Shown: positions 16,058-23,849 of the stretch, one piece after another
Numbering within the stretch: position 1 is the stretch's first letter
Layout of the letters: each line of letters starts with the position of its first letter
Assembly: GCA_943788635.1 (NCBI GenBank)
Contig: CALSRA010000050.1
Span: 1 to 36,590 of the forward strand
Direction of reading: 5' to 3'
Length of the DNA: 36,590 bases
Source of the DNA: an uncultured Alphaproteobacteria bacterium
GTDB taxonomy: Bacteria > Pseudomonadota > Alphaproteobacteria > UBA8366 > GCA-2717185
Position numbers and translations under genes: made by a program
Notes under the pieces: generated by a model
Told to the model about the DNA's origin: nothing
The model's input: only the letters and a program-made list of their open reading frames with translations
Database searches by the model: none

Positions 16058-16231
16058 TTACGGCAGGACGCAGTGCTTGGCAAAATCACCAGTTTCCGCA
16101 AGCGTCCACTCGCCCTTGTCCTTCGTCTTCATATCCTCACACCATTCCGTGCTGCCGATTTCAGGGGAACAGGCGGAAACTGCCGCAACGGTCAGACAGA
16201 CAAAAACGAACTTCAGTGCGGTGCAGGGCAT
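16058..16231 (-). CDS. DUF3012 small lipoprotein
   Basis: 57 aa from MPCTALKFVF (16231). A hydrophobic signal segment ends in a lipobox, VSAC, followed by the short mature domain SPEIGSTEWCEDMKTKDKGE and TLAETGDFAKHC, which matches the DUF3012 pattern, including its two cysteines. It should be lipid-anchored and periplasmic. The function of the family is unknown. The longer frame from 16357 adds a non-homologous extension and is not used. Confidence 0.8.
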   Translation of the reverse strand: MPCTALKFVFVCLTVAAVSACSPEIGSTEWCEDMKTKDKGEWTLAETGDFAKHCVLP

Positions 16232-16385
16232 AATAAAAACCTCCAGAACATCGGGTACAGCCTTCTGCTTAACACCATTTGGCCCGGGGCAAAACAGCAT
16301 ACCAGCGCATTCCTGCCGCCACGCGGCCGCGCCATGATTTGAAAATGCAGGTGACAAAACGGCCTGCCTGTCCTATATCGCTGGT

Positions 16386-16469
16386 ATGAACACCGCAGCC
16401 GCCACGCTTTACTTTTGGTATTTTAGCTTTCCGAAGCCATTGGCGGCGGCAGGGGTTCGTATGATCTAA
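16386..16469 (+). CDS. aromatic-rich leader peptide for DAHP synthase attenuation
   Basis: A 27-residue frame beginning MNTAAATLYFWYFSF, with six aromatic codons (Tyr, Phe, Trp, Tyr, Phe, Phe) within eight, ends at TAA 16467-16469. It is 28 nt upstream of an intrinsic terminator and 91 nt upstream of a DAHP synthase. This is the layout of ribosome-mediated attenuation: stalling on scarce aromatic aminoacyl-tRNA would allow read-through. GCAGCCGCC near its start can pair with GGCGGCGGC at 16442-16450. A competing pairing of GGTTCG (about 16454-16459) with CGAAACC (16493-16499) could pre-empt the terminator stem. The RNA folding is inference. Confidence 0.8.
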   Translation: MNTAAATLYFWYFSFPKPLAAAGVRMI

Positions 16470-16497
16470 ATTCCGATCAACAAAGAATGTCTCGAAA

Positions 16498-16522
16498 CCG
16501 TCAGCCAGCTGGCGGTTTTTTT
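16498..16522 (+). terminator. intrinsic terminator (attenuator) before DAHP synthase
   Basis: CCGTCAG-CCAG-CTGGCGG forms a 7-bp stem (one G-T wobble) with a 4-nt loop, directly followed by seven T. It lies between the leader peptide and the DAHP synthase start at 16561, so it would stop transcription before the gene unless an antiterminator forms. Confidence 0.85.
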
Positions 16523-16560
16523 ATGCCGCCGGCCTGACGCCAAGCAGGGAGCTCCGGCAC

Positions 16561-17667
16561 ATGTTCGACACAAGAAACGACACGACCGACGATATCCGTA
16601 TCCGCGATATCACAACGCTGAATACCGCCGATGAAATCATGCGCGAATTCCCGCGCAGTCAGATCACCACGCAAACGGTCACCGACGGCCGCCATGCGCT
16701 GCAGAACATCCTGCACGGCCGCGATGATCGGCTGGCGGTCATGATCGGCCCGTGCTCGATCCACGACCCTACCGCTGCGATGGAATACGCGACCCGGCTG
16801 GCGGCCCTGCGCCACCGTTTTGACGACACGCTGGAAATCATCATGCGGGTCTATTTCGCCAAGCCGCGCACCACCGTGGGCTGGAAAGGGCTGATCAACG
16901 ACCCGAACCTGGACGGCAGTTTCGAAATCGAGCGCGGGTTGCGGCTGGCGCGTGGCCTGCTGCTGGACATCAATAACCTGGGTCTGCCCGCCGGCTGCGA
17001 GTTCCTGGATATGACGATCCCGCAATACATCGCGGACCTCGTTTCCTGGGCCGCTATCGGCGCCCGCACGACCGAAAGCCAGGTCCATCGGGAGCTGGCA
17101 TCCGGTCTTTCCTGCCCCGTCGGGTTCAAGAACGGCACCGGCGGCGATGTGAAAATCGCGGTCGATGCCGTTGCCGCCGCCGCACATCCGCACCACTTTC
17201 TCGCCGTGACAAAACACGGCCAATCGGCCATCGCCGCAACAACCGGCAATGCGGATTGTCACATCATCCTGCGCGGCGGGAAGACCCCGAACTATGACAC
17301 GGCTAGTGTGGATGCCGCCTGCGCCCTGGCGCAGAAATCCGGGCCGACACCCAGCGTCGTCATCGATGCCAGCCACGCCAACAGTGCCAAGGAACCGGAA
17401 AACCAGCCCCGGGTCATGGCAGAGGTTGGCGAGCAGATCGCCCGGGGTGACAGCCGCATCATCGGCGTCATGATCGAAAGCAACCTGGTCGCCGGACGCC
17501 AGGACCTCGTGCCGGGGCAACCGCTCACCTATGGGCAAAGCATCACCGATGGCTGTATCGGCTGGGACAACTCCGTCGCGGTGTTGGAAAATCTGGCGGC
17601 TTCGGTCACGCGGCGTCGCCGAACCGTTGCGACCCAAGACAGCGATGCCGTCGCGCAAGCGGTTTAG
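16561..17667 (+). CDS. aroG: 3-deoxy-7-phosphoheptulonate synthase, class I (DAHP synthase)
   Basis: 368 aa, the normal length of the AroF/AroG/AroH type. Condenses phosphoenolpyruvate with erythrose 4-phosphate, the first step of the shikimate pathway. Signature segments: VMIGPCSIHD, YFAKPRTTVGWKGLINDP, GARTTESQVHRELASGL, GFKNGTGGD and VVIDASHANS, with the metal-site Cys (GPCSIHD), His and Glu/Asp positions present. I cannot tell from sequence which of the three isoenzyme specificities it has; the Phe/Tyr/Trp-rich leader suggests response to several aromatic amino acids. The symbol denotes the family. Confidence 0.92.
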   Translation: MFDTRNDTTDDIRIRDITTLNTADEIMREFPRSQITTQTVTDGRHALQNILHGRDDRLAVMIGPCSIHDPTAAMEYATRLAALRHRFDDTLEIIMRVYFAKPRTTVGWKGLINDPNLDGSFEIERGLRLARGLLLDINNLGLPAGCEFLDMTIPQYIADLVSWAAIGARTTESQVHRELASGLSCPVGFKNGTGGDVKIAVDAVAAAAHPHHFLAVTKHGQSAIAATTGNADCHIILRGGKTPNYDTASVDAACALAQKSGPTPSVVIDASHANSAKEPENQPRVMAEVGEQIARGDSRIIGVMIESNLVAGRQDLVPGQPLTYGQSITDGCIGWDNSVAVLENLAASVTRRRRTVATQDSDAVAQAV

Positions 17668-17697
17668 GCTCAACGGGACAGGCAGGCGGCGGCCGGG

Positions 17698-18192
17698 TCA
17701 GATATCCCGGTTCCCGCCGCGCTGGTCATCGCCGGAAAAATCGCGGTTCACCCGGCGCCGATCCGGGCCGAAATAATCCGAGACCTCGATAAAGGTGCGC
17801 GGCTGGTTCAGGATCGCCGTGATGCGGGCCCGCATGTCCTTCACCGAATAGGGCTTGATCAGAAACTCGGTCACCCCCGCATCCCGCGCCTCGGTTACCA
17901 TTTCCAGGGTCGGCATCGCCGTCATCATCAGGATGGCAACATGCGGGCGGGCGCTGTTTTCCCCTGTGCGGATCATTTTGGTCAGCGCGATGCCATTCAG
18001 CGGCGCCATATCGCGTTCGGTGATAACAATGTCGTAACGGTTGCTGCGCAGTTCGGCCAGCGCCCGGTCGGCATCGGGAATCGTATCAACACGTACGATA
18101 CCAATCGTCTTCAGCACATCGCGCATCAGCGCAACCATCGTACGGTCGGGGTCAATGACGAGGATATAGAGCGACGACAGGTCTGTGGGCAT
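17698..18192 (-). CDS. receiver-domain protein with altered phosphorylation site
   Basis: 164 aa if started at MPTDLSSLYI (18192); earlier starts at 18225 or 18243 are possible. A single CheY-like domain with an extended tail ending in FIEVSDYFGPDRRR, a tail seen in small alphaproteobacterial response regulators. The usual phosphoacceptor Asp is Glu59 (VITERDMAPLNG), and the acidic pair of strand 1 is Asp14-Pro15 (LVIDPD) rather than Asp-Asp. Thr91 and Lys113 (LIKPYS) remain. It may therefore signal without phosphorylation or mimic the phosphorylated state. No DNA-binding domain. It converges with the DAHP synthase gene. Confidence 0.85.
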   Translation of the reverse strand: MPTDLSSLYILVIDPDRTMVALMRDVLKTIGIVRVDTIPDADRALAELRSNRYDIVITERDMAPLNGIALTKMIRTGENSARPHVAILMMTAMPTLEMVTEARDAGVTEFLIKPYSVKDMRARITAILNQPRTFIEVSDYFGPDRRRVNRDFSGDDQRGGNRDI

Positions 18193-18307
18193 GGCCAGCA
18201 TCCCGAATTGTAGATATTCCGCCATTTTATCGCCGATTCGCACCCGGAATAAAAGGTTCCTGCATCCCGGACACCCGGATCCGGAAAATTCGCATTTTCC
18301 TACGTAG

Positions 18308-18470
18308 AATCCCCAATGGGGGAATACCTGACTTTCGGTGGCATCAGCCGTTCCCTAAATTCACAATCAGGAAACACCACTCCCCTGGTGTTCCGGGCCG
18401 ACACCACATCCAGTGTCGACCCTGCTATCCGGGACGCGCTGTTACTCCCCCCCAACGACGCGTCCCGGAT
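18308..18470. other. intergenic run of four hairpins
   Basis: The 18244-18691 gap has no supported gene. It contains successive inverted repeats: TCCCC/GGGGA around 18310-18323; AACACCA/TGGTGTT (18373-18379, 18386-18392); CGACAC/GTGTCG (18399-18404, 18413-18418); and a 12-bp perfect pair ATCCGGGACGCG/CGCGTCCCGGAT (18427-18438, 18459-18470) with a C-rich 20-nt loop. A TACGTA lies just before the first. The run ends at a T-rich stretch (18484-18510). It could be a small structured RNA or a mosaic intergenic repeat. The remainder, 18511-18691, is AT-rich and may hold the phosphatase promoter. Confidence 0.5.
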
Positions 18471-18691
18471 TCCCGCTAAAGTATATTTTTTCTGCACATT
18501 CTCTCTTTAGATGCAGATTTTGCTAAAATTGTACGAAAAATCGTTTCAAATTTTGTGAAATGCATCCCGCCCCGGATTTAGTCATTTTTGGGAAAGGAAT
18601 TGGTGCCACGTTCTGATTTTGCAGGAATGCAGCCGCGATCGGAAACCTCACCAATTCCCACGACGTTGCTTGGTCGCGTTGGAGCCCACAG

Positions 18692-19357
18692 ATGACAGAC
18701 ATTTCGGCATTCAAGAGGCACTGGAAGTCCAGATCCGTCCAACGCATGACGGTCTGTTGCTGCGGAATCCTGATGCTGTTGTTTTCGGCATCCGCGCAGG
18801 CACAGCAATCCGGCACCCATACGTCAGGCCAGTTGATCGAGAAGCTGCAGCAGGGAGGGTACGTTCTGTATGTACGCCATGCGGCGACGGACCACACCCA
18901 GGTCGACAGCGACCTGAGCGATTTCAACAATTGCGGGACCCAGCGCAACCTGTCGGAACAGGGCAAACGCGAAACCCGCGTCATGAAAAAGGCGATCGCG
19001 GCGCTCGGCATTAAAATTGGCGACGTTTTCACCAGTCCCTATTGCCGCTGTGTTGACACGGCGAAAATCGCATTCGGTCGCTTTGACATCCTTCGGGACA
19101 TGCGGGCGACCTTCTATACCGACGAGGTGGAAACAAAAATTCTCACAGGGTTTCTTCACGCCCAACTGTCAAAAATACCCCGGAATGGCGCCAATACCGT
19201 CCTGATCGGCCATACCGCGAACCTGCGCGACGTCACGCGTGTCTGGCCGAAACCGGAAGGCGTCGTCCATATTTTCAAGCCCCTTGGCGACAATGGTTAC
19301 GAACATCTGGGACGGATCACGCCGGACGCCTGGGCCCCGCTCGCCGGGATCAGGTAG
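18692..19357 (+). CDS. secreted histidine phosphatase family protein
   Basis: 221 aa. A hydrophobic signal segment (about residues 17-37, CCCGILMLLFSASAQAQ) ends in an AQA-like cleavage site, so the enzyme should be periplasmic. The phosphoglycerate-mutase fold shows YVRHAATDH (nucleophile His in an RHA form of the RHG motif), SPYCRCVDTA (second Arg) and the late catalytic His in LIGHTANLRD. Substrates of this branch range from sugar phosphates to phosphoproteins. The hybrid sensor kinase gene begins 36 bp downstream on the same strand, so the two may be cotranscribed. Confidence 0.88.
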   Translation: MTDISAFKRHWKSRSVQRMTVCCCGILMLLFSASAQAQQSGTHTSGQLIEKLQQGGYVLYVRHAATDHTQVDSDLSDFNNCGTQRNLSEQGKRETRVMKKAIAALGIKIGDVFTSPYCRCVDTAKIAFGRFDILRDMRATFYTDEVETKILTGFLHAQLSKIPRNGANTVLIGHTANLRDVTRVWPKPEGVVHIFKPLGDNGYEHLGRITPDAWAPLAGIR

Positions 19358-19393
19358 CGTATCCATGCCGGTAACAGGCAGGCACATACCAGG

Positions 19394-21505
19394 ATGATCG
19401 ACCGCCTTATAAACATGTCCCTGCGGTGGAAGTTCATGCTGGCCCCGGCCATCGGCATCATGATGATGATGGTGCTGGCCTCATTCCTGATGCAGTTCAC
19501 CCGGGAGCACGATCAACTGCTGGTGCGGTTACAGGACGAGGATTTTGTCCGCGCACAAACCCTGACGCAGCTCAGCAACCGGATGGCCAGTAACCACGCG
19601 GAAATATACGAATTGCTGCGGGCGGCTGAAAACAAGATGGATGAGGGCGCATTCTACGATTCCGGAAAACCGAAACTGCTGGAAATCCATCGAATCGAAT
19701 CAAGCCTGGAGACCGAACTGGAGAAGGACGGTCTCAGCTACAAGGAAGCGGAGGCTTTCGGGTTCCTGCTGGAACGAATCGCCGAATACCGGCTGCATAC
19801 CGCCAATGCCATGCTGACAGCCTCGAACGACCTCCATCAGGCGAAGGCCGTCATGAGCAACTCGACCAAACACTACAACCTGCTGAACGCGGCATTCCTG
19901 GCGGTCAATGAAACGATACAGAACCGGCTCAACGAGCAACTGAATACACACCGGGAAACAGCCGAGCGCCAGACCCAGCGGTTCGGTTACATATTCGCGG
20001 CGACAATCATCATCATGCTGGCGATCAGCGTCCTGTTCTCCCGGGTTATGTCCCGCGACCTGCAGCGCCTGATAGGCAACCTGGGCACCCTTGTAACGCG
20101 ACAGAAATCCCGTGATACCAGCGCGCCTGAACCGGGGAACGAGGTCGCAACCCTGTCGGCCGCCATCGATACGGTGCAGGAAAGTCATGCGCATCTGGAG
20201 AAGGCCCGGGATGAACTAAATGAGTCCAACCAGCGCCTGCAGACCAGCAATACAACAATTCTTGAACGCGAGGCCGCGCTGGCAGTCGCAAACCAGGCAC
20301 TGGAGGCCAAGATTGCGGAGCAACAGCAAACCATGCTGGAACGCGACAAGGCGGAGGAAGGACTCCGTCGGGCGCAGCGACTGGAAGCTGTCGGACAGTT
20401 GACGGGCGGCGTGGCCCATGACTTCAACAACCTGATGTCCGTCATGCTCGTTCATTCGGATCTGGTCCGGGGGTTGGCCGACGGCAATCCGAAGATTCTG
20501 AAAAGCACGGACGCTATTTCCCGAGCCGTCGATCGCGGCATTTCGCTGACGACCCGGCTGCTGGCGTATTCACGCAAGCAATCCCTCGCCCCCGTTGCCG
20601 CGAACGTGGCCGGATTGTTCGACGGGCTAACAGACATGCTGCAGCGTACGCTGGGCGAAACGATCACCCTGAAAGTGGAAACAGCGCCGGACCTTTGGCA
20701 TGCCCTGATTGATCCACACCAGTTCGAGAATGCATTGCTCAACCTCGCGATCAATGCCCGGGATGCCATGCCGGATGGCGGCACACTGGTGATCGAAACC
20801 GCCAATGTGACGCTGGACCAGGACTATGCGGACCGGACGGATGAGGTCACACCCGGTGATTACGTATTGGTAGCGGTCAGCGATACCGGCACGGGCATAC
20901 CATCCGCGATTCAGGGCAAAGTGTTCGACCCCTTCTTCACGACCAAGGATGTGGGCAAGGGAAGCGGTCTTGGCCTGAGCATGGTGTACGGGCTGGCCAA
21001 ACAGTCCGGCGGACACCTTTCGATCTACAGCGAGCCCGGGCAGGGAACGACGGTGAAGCTTTACATCCCGCAATCAGAAATCCCCGCCGCCACGCCTGTC
21101 CCGAAACCGGCTGTTGTCAGCACCGTCACGCCGACGGCGCGTATTCTCGTCCTCGAAGACAACGAAGATGTTCGCAGCGTCACGGTAACCGTACTTCGCA
21201 ACCAGGGTTACGACATTGTCGAGGCAGGTAATGGCAAGGAAGCCATCGAACAATTAAAGGATGGGTCCCCGTTCGACCTGCTGTTCACCGACGTTGTCCT
21301 GCCCGGCGGCATAAACGGTATCCATGTTGCGGAGGAAGCCAAAAGAGTTCAGCCGGACATCCGGATTCTGTTTACGACCGGCTATGCCGAAAACGCCGTC
21401 GCGCATAACGGGATCCTTACCCCCGATATAAACCTGATCAACAAACCCTACCGCCGCATTGAACTGCTCGCGAAAATAGAGGCGATGCTGAACGCGGAGC
21501 CGTAA
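19394..21505 (+). CDS. hybrid sensor histidine kinase/response regulator
   Basis: 703 aa. Transmembrane segments at about 14-34 and 196-217 enclose a helical periplasmic sensor of about 160 residues. A cytoplasmic linker and coiled coil (residues about 250-325) lead to a HisKA domain with phosphoacceptor His342 (GGVAHDFNNL), then an HATPase with NLAINARDAMPDGG, DTGTGIP and GKGSGLGLSMVYG. A C-terminal receiver has acidic LEDNED, phosphoacceptor Asp633 (LFTDVVLPGG) and Lys in NKPYR. Phosphate would pass from His342 to Asp633 and on to an unknown output. There is no DNA-binding partner next door; the altered receiver at 17698 is the nearest regulator. Confidence 0.94.
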   Translation: MIDRLINMSLRWKFMLAPAIGIMMMMVLASFLMQFTREHDQLLVRLQDEDFVRAQTLTQLSNRMASNHAEIYELLRAAENKMDEGAFYDSGKPKLLEIHRIESSLETELEKDGLSYKEAEAFGFLLERIAEYRLHTANAMLTASNDLHQAKAVMSNSTKHYNLLNAAFLAVNETIQNRLNEQLNTHRETAERQTQRFGYIFAATIIIMLAISVLFSRVMSRDLQRLIGNLGTLVTRQKSRDTSAPEPGNEVATLSAAIDTVQESHAHLEKARDELNESNQRLQTSNTTILEREAALAVANQALEAKIAEQQQTMLERDKAEEGLRRAQRLEAVGQLTGGVAHDFNNLMSVMLVHSDLVRGLADGNPKILKSTDAISRAVDRGISLTTRLLAYSRKQSLAPVAANVAGLFDGLTDMLQRTLGETITLKVETAPDLWHALIDPHQFENALLNLAINARDAMPDGGTLVIETANVTLDQDYADRTDEVTPGDYVLVAVSDTGTGIPSAIQGKVFDPFFTTKDVGKGSGLGLSMVYGLAKQSGGHLSIYSEPGQGTTVKLYIPQSEIPAATPVPKPAVVSTVTPTARILVLEDNEDVRSVTVTVLRNQGYDIVEAGNGKEAIEQLKDGSPFDLLFTDVVLPGGINGIHVAEEAKRVQPDIRILFTTGYAENAVAHNGILTPDINLINKPYRRIELLAKIEAMLNAEP

Positions 21506-21520
21506 CTCCCTGACGGGTGC

Positions 21521-22267
21521 CTAGGCCTCCGTCTTCACCCCCAGCCGCACTGATTCCTCGACACGAGACAGGAAAATCCGCACCCGGTTTTCGCGGATAT
21601 ATTTGTCCGTCGCCTCGCGTGCGCCCTCGCACCAGCCGTAATCGTCGATGATCAGGATGCCGCCGGGAGTCAGGACCGGAAACAGATGCACAAGCTCGTG
21701 CCAGGTTGAACTGTACCAGTCGGTATCCAGCCGCAGCATCGCCGCTTCGCCCGGGATCACCCCGGGGATGGTTTGCTCGACCGGCCCCTTCACGAAAACC
21801 AGATTTTCTGCCGGATAGCCGGTCGCCAGCACATTGGCGCGCACATCATCGACCGTACCGCCAAATCCCATTGACTGGTTCTTTGACCGCGCTTCATCCC
21901 AGGTCTTCTGGTAATTCCGGCCATCCCAGTCGGTGTCCCGGTCTTCGGGACGGGTCATGCCCTCGAACGTGTCGTACAGATAGATTTTCCGCCCCGTATC
22001 GCCGAAACGCTGCAACGCCATCGCGATCAGCATCACCGAACCGCCACGCCATACACCGCATTCGACGATATCGCCGGGAACGCCGTTCTGCACGATATAC
22101 TGGATTGCCTTGTACAGCTGGTAGGGTGCCTCGATCCCGCGCTCCACGGTCATTGTATAGGGTGCGATTTTCGGGAAAACCTGCATGAAGAACGCATCAT
22201 CCGGGTCTTCGGCGCGGATATCCCGGTAGTCGACCTCGACCTGTTTGTTGATATTGACCTTTACCAT
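21521..22267 (-). CDS. TylF/MycF-type O-methyltransferase
   Basis: 248 aa. SAM-binding motif GDIVECGVWRGGSVMLIA, then YLYDTFEGM, MLRLDTDWYSSTWHEL and GGILIIDDYGWCEG, the last carrying the Asp residues that bind the metal in MycF/TylF. The family methylates sugar hydroxyls in macrolides and in surface glycans. With a glycosyltransferase gene divergent 173 bp away, a role in decorating a surface saccharide is a reasonable inference. No antibiotic cluster is present. Confidence 0.88.
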   Translation of the reverse strand: MVKVNINKQVEVDYRDIRAEDPDDAFFMQVFPKIAPYTMTVERGIEAPYQLYKAIQYIVQNGVPGDIVECGVWRGGSVMLIAMALQRFGDTGRKIYLYDTFEGMTRPEDRDTDWDGRNYQKTWDEARSKNQSMGFGGTVDDVRANVLATGYPAENLVFVKGPVEQTIPGVIPGEAAMLRLDTDWYSSTWHELVHLFPVLTPGGILIIDDYGWCEGAREATDKYIRENRVRIFLSRVEESVRLGVKTEA

Positions 22268-22440
22268 CGCCGGCTCCCCGTATCCCGAATATTCGCAACA
22301 ATACAGCTGCGTGCAGATTCACAGGTTTAGGCAGTCGCTTCAATCCCGATCTTGTACGGGCGGTCGCAACGCGCGATTCCCATCATCATGTAAATGCGCT
22401 ACGCTGGCGGCCTCATGAAACCCTGCAGCAAGCTCCTCGA

Positions 22441-23358
22441 TTGACCCGAAAACCCTCGATTATCGTCTCCGGCGCCGACGCCCCGTATTTCGGCTGGCTG
22501 AAAGATCTCTGGCTGTCCTGGAAAGGCACCGGCGCGGACAAGACGAGCGATTTCGGCGTTCTGGATCTGGGGCTGGAACCGGAACAGCGCGCCTGGCTGG
22601 AAGAACGAGACGTGACGCTGGTGACGCCGGACTGGCCGTACGAGAATCTGGAGGGCACCGCGCCGGAATGGTACAAGGCGATGGTCTGCCGCCCCTTCCT
22701 GCCCGAAATATTCCCCGGCTGGGATTACGTCTTCTGGATCGATGCCGATAGCTGGTTTCAGGATGCCTCGGTGCTGGACCTTTTCGTCCAGGGCGCGACG
22801 CAAGACGGCTTCTGCGTCGTGCCGGTCGTCGACCGGGCGTACAAGCCGCAATTCCAGGGCGGGCGCTGGTTCCTGAACTGGCAGAAATCCTGCATCGAAA
22901 CCGGTTTCGGCGAAGAAACAGCGGAAAGCCTGTATCGCTTTCCGATCATATCCGCCGGCGCGATCTGCGGCGCGACGGCGGCGCCGCACTGGAAAGTCTG
23001 GCAGGATTATACGGAGCTGGCGGTGTCCCGGCAGGCCTATCGCGAAGCCGAACAGACCGCGCTTTGCGTAATGGTCCATCTGGGGTCGATGAAGGCGCAT
23101 TTCCTGCCATCCTGGTGCCACTGGGTATGCAACATGGCCTTCCCGGCAATCGACCTGGAACAGGGGCTGTATGTCGAACCCCACCTGCCCCATACCCCCA
23201 TCGGCATCATCGGCATGCCGGGCAATACGCGATCCGGCAGTTTCGACATGCCGACTCTCGACGGCGGGTTCGTGCATTCGACAGTCGGCTACGGCACAGC
23301 GAAAAAAATAGCGCGCGAGCGGCAGGAAGCGGCTGGAGAATCGCCCGATAATGGATGA
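22441..23358 (+). CDS. glycosyltransferase-like protein with DxD motif
   Basis: 305 aa from TTG 22441. The frame has no clear ATG alternative near the start, and the ribosome site is weak. The protein shows the pattern of a GT-A fold: RPFLPEIFPGWDYVFWIDAD with Asp101-x-Asp103 as the metal and nucleotide-sugar site, then FPIISAGAICG and a late His-rich part (PHLPHTPIGI). Related to GT8-like or hypothetical sugar-transferase families; donor and acceptor unknown. It overlaps the following membrane-protein gene by 8 bp. Confidence 0.65.
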   Translation: MTRKPSIIVSGADAPYFGWLKDLWLSWKGTGADKTSDFGVLDLGLEPEQRAWLEERDVTLVTPDWPYENLEGTAPEWYKAMVCRPFLPEIFPGWDYVFWIDADSWFQDASVLDLFVQGATQDGFCVVPVVDRAYKPQFQGGRWFLNWQKSCIETGFGEETAESLYRFPIISAGAICGATAAPHWKVWQDYTELAVSRQAYREAEQTALCVMVHLGSMKAHFLPSWCHWVCNMAFPAIDLEQGLYVEPHLPHTPIGIIGMPGNTRSGSFDMPTLDGGFVHSTVGYGTAKKIARERQEAAGESPDNG

Positions 23359-23770
23359 CGGCCTGCGCCTGCTCATCGACCTGCACCTGTGGTTTCTGGC
23401 AACCCTGTCGAAACCCTATGCGATGGGCGCTTTTTCGCTCATCCCCGTTGGCGGCATCGCATGCCTGATGATCGGCACCGTCTTCGGCCTCGCCCGGCCG
23501 CGGCGTTCCCTGCTGTTGTTCGTGCTGCCAGTCGCCATCAGCCAGGTTTTCCTGCTGGCCGTCGGGCCATTGAACAGCGCCTTTCCCGAAGGCGGCTACT
23601 GGATCGGGCTGGTGTTTATCGCCTCGCAGGCCGCCATCATCGGCACCGCCGTGATCCGCAACCGAACGGTCTGGATTCCCGCGCTGTGCCTGTCGGTATT
23701 CTGCCTGATCTACGCCTATTACATCCACTTTGCCGCCGCGACGATCCTGAACCGTCTTCCAGTATCCTGA
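23351..23770 (+). CDS. small membrane protein, four predicted helices
   Basis: 139 aa with hydrophobic stretches at about residues 28-48, 54-72, 84-101 and 107-130, no signal peptide and no motif I recognise. It overlaps the glycosyltransferase-like gene by 8 bp and so is probably translated with it. It might anchor or assist that enzyme, but no function can be assigned. Confidence 0.7.
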   Translation: MDDGLRLLIDLHLWFLATLSKPYAMGAFSLIPVGGIACLMIGTVFGLARPRRSLLLFVLPVAISQVFLLAVGPLNSAFPEGGYWIGLVFIASQAAIIGTAVIRNRTVWIPALCLSVFCLIYAYYIHFAAATILNRLPVS

Positions 23771-23775
23771 TCGGC

Positions 23776-23790
23776 GGTTCCACCGGAACC
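23776..23790. terminator. hairpin between convergent genes
   Basis: GGTTCC-ACC-GGAACC, a perfect 6-bp stem 6 bp past the stop of the membrane protein gene. A second palindrome, CGCACCGGTGCG, lies at about 23818-23829. Both are in the 79-bp gap before the oppositely oriented dioxygenase gene and may terminate both transcripts. No T-run. Confidence 0.4.
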
Positions 23791-23849
23791 ACAAGACGCA
23801 ACCGCCCACCCTTTCGCCGCACCGGTGCGAAACGGGGAAACGCTTCCCC

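Noticed and set aside
16501..17673. Long minus-strand frame (390 codons) opposite the DAHP synthase gene
   Set aside because: It is a high-GC shadow of a well-conserved gene; its protein has no recognisable motif.
18300..18510. Short frames on both strands in the hairpin-rich gap
   Set aside because: They cross the inverted repeats, have no ribosome site or homology, and are likely chance frames.
22399..23376. Minus-strand frame of 325 codons opposite the glycosyltransferase-like gene
   Set aside because: Composition is Arg/Pro-rich and without motifs, typical of an antisense shadow; the plus-strand frame has a plausible fold.
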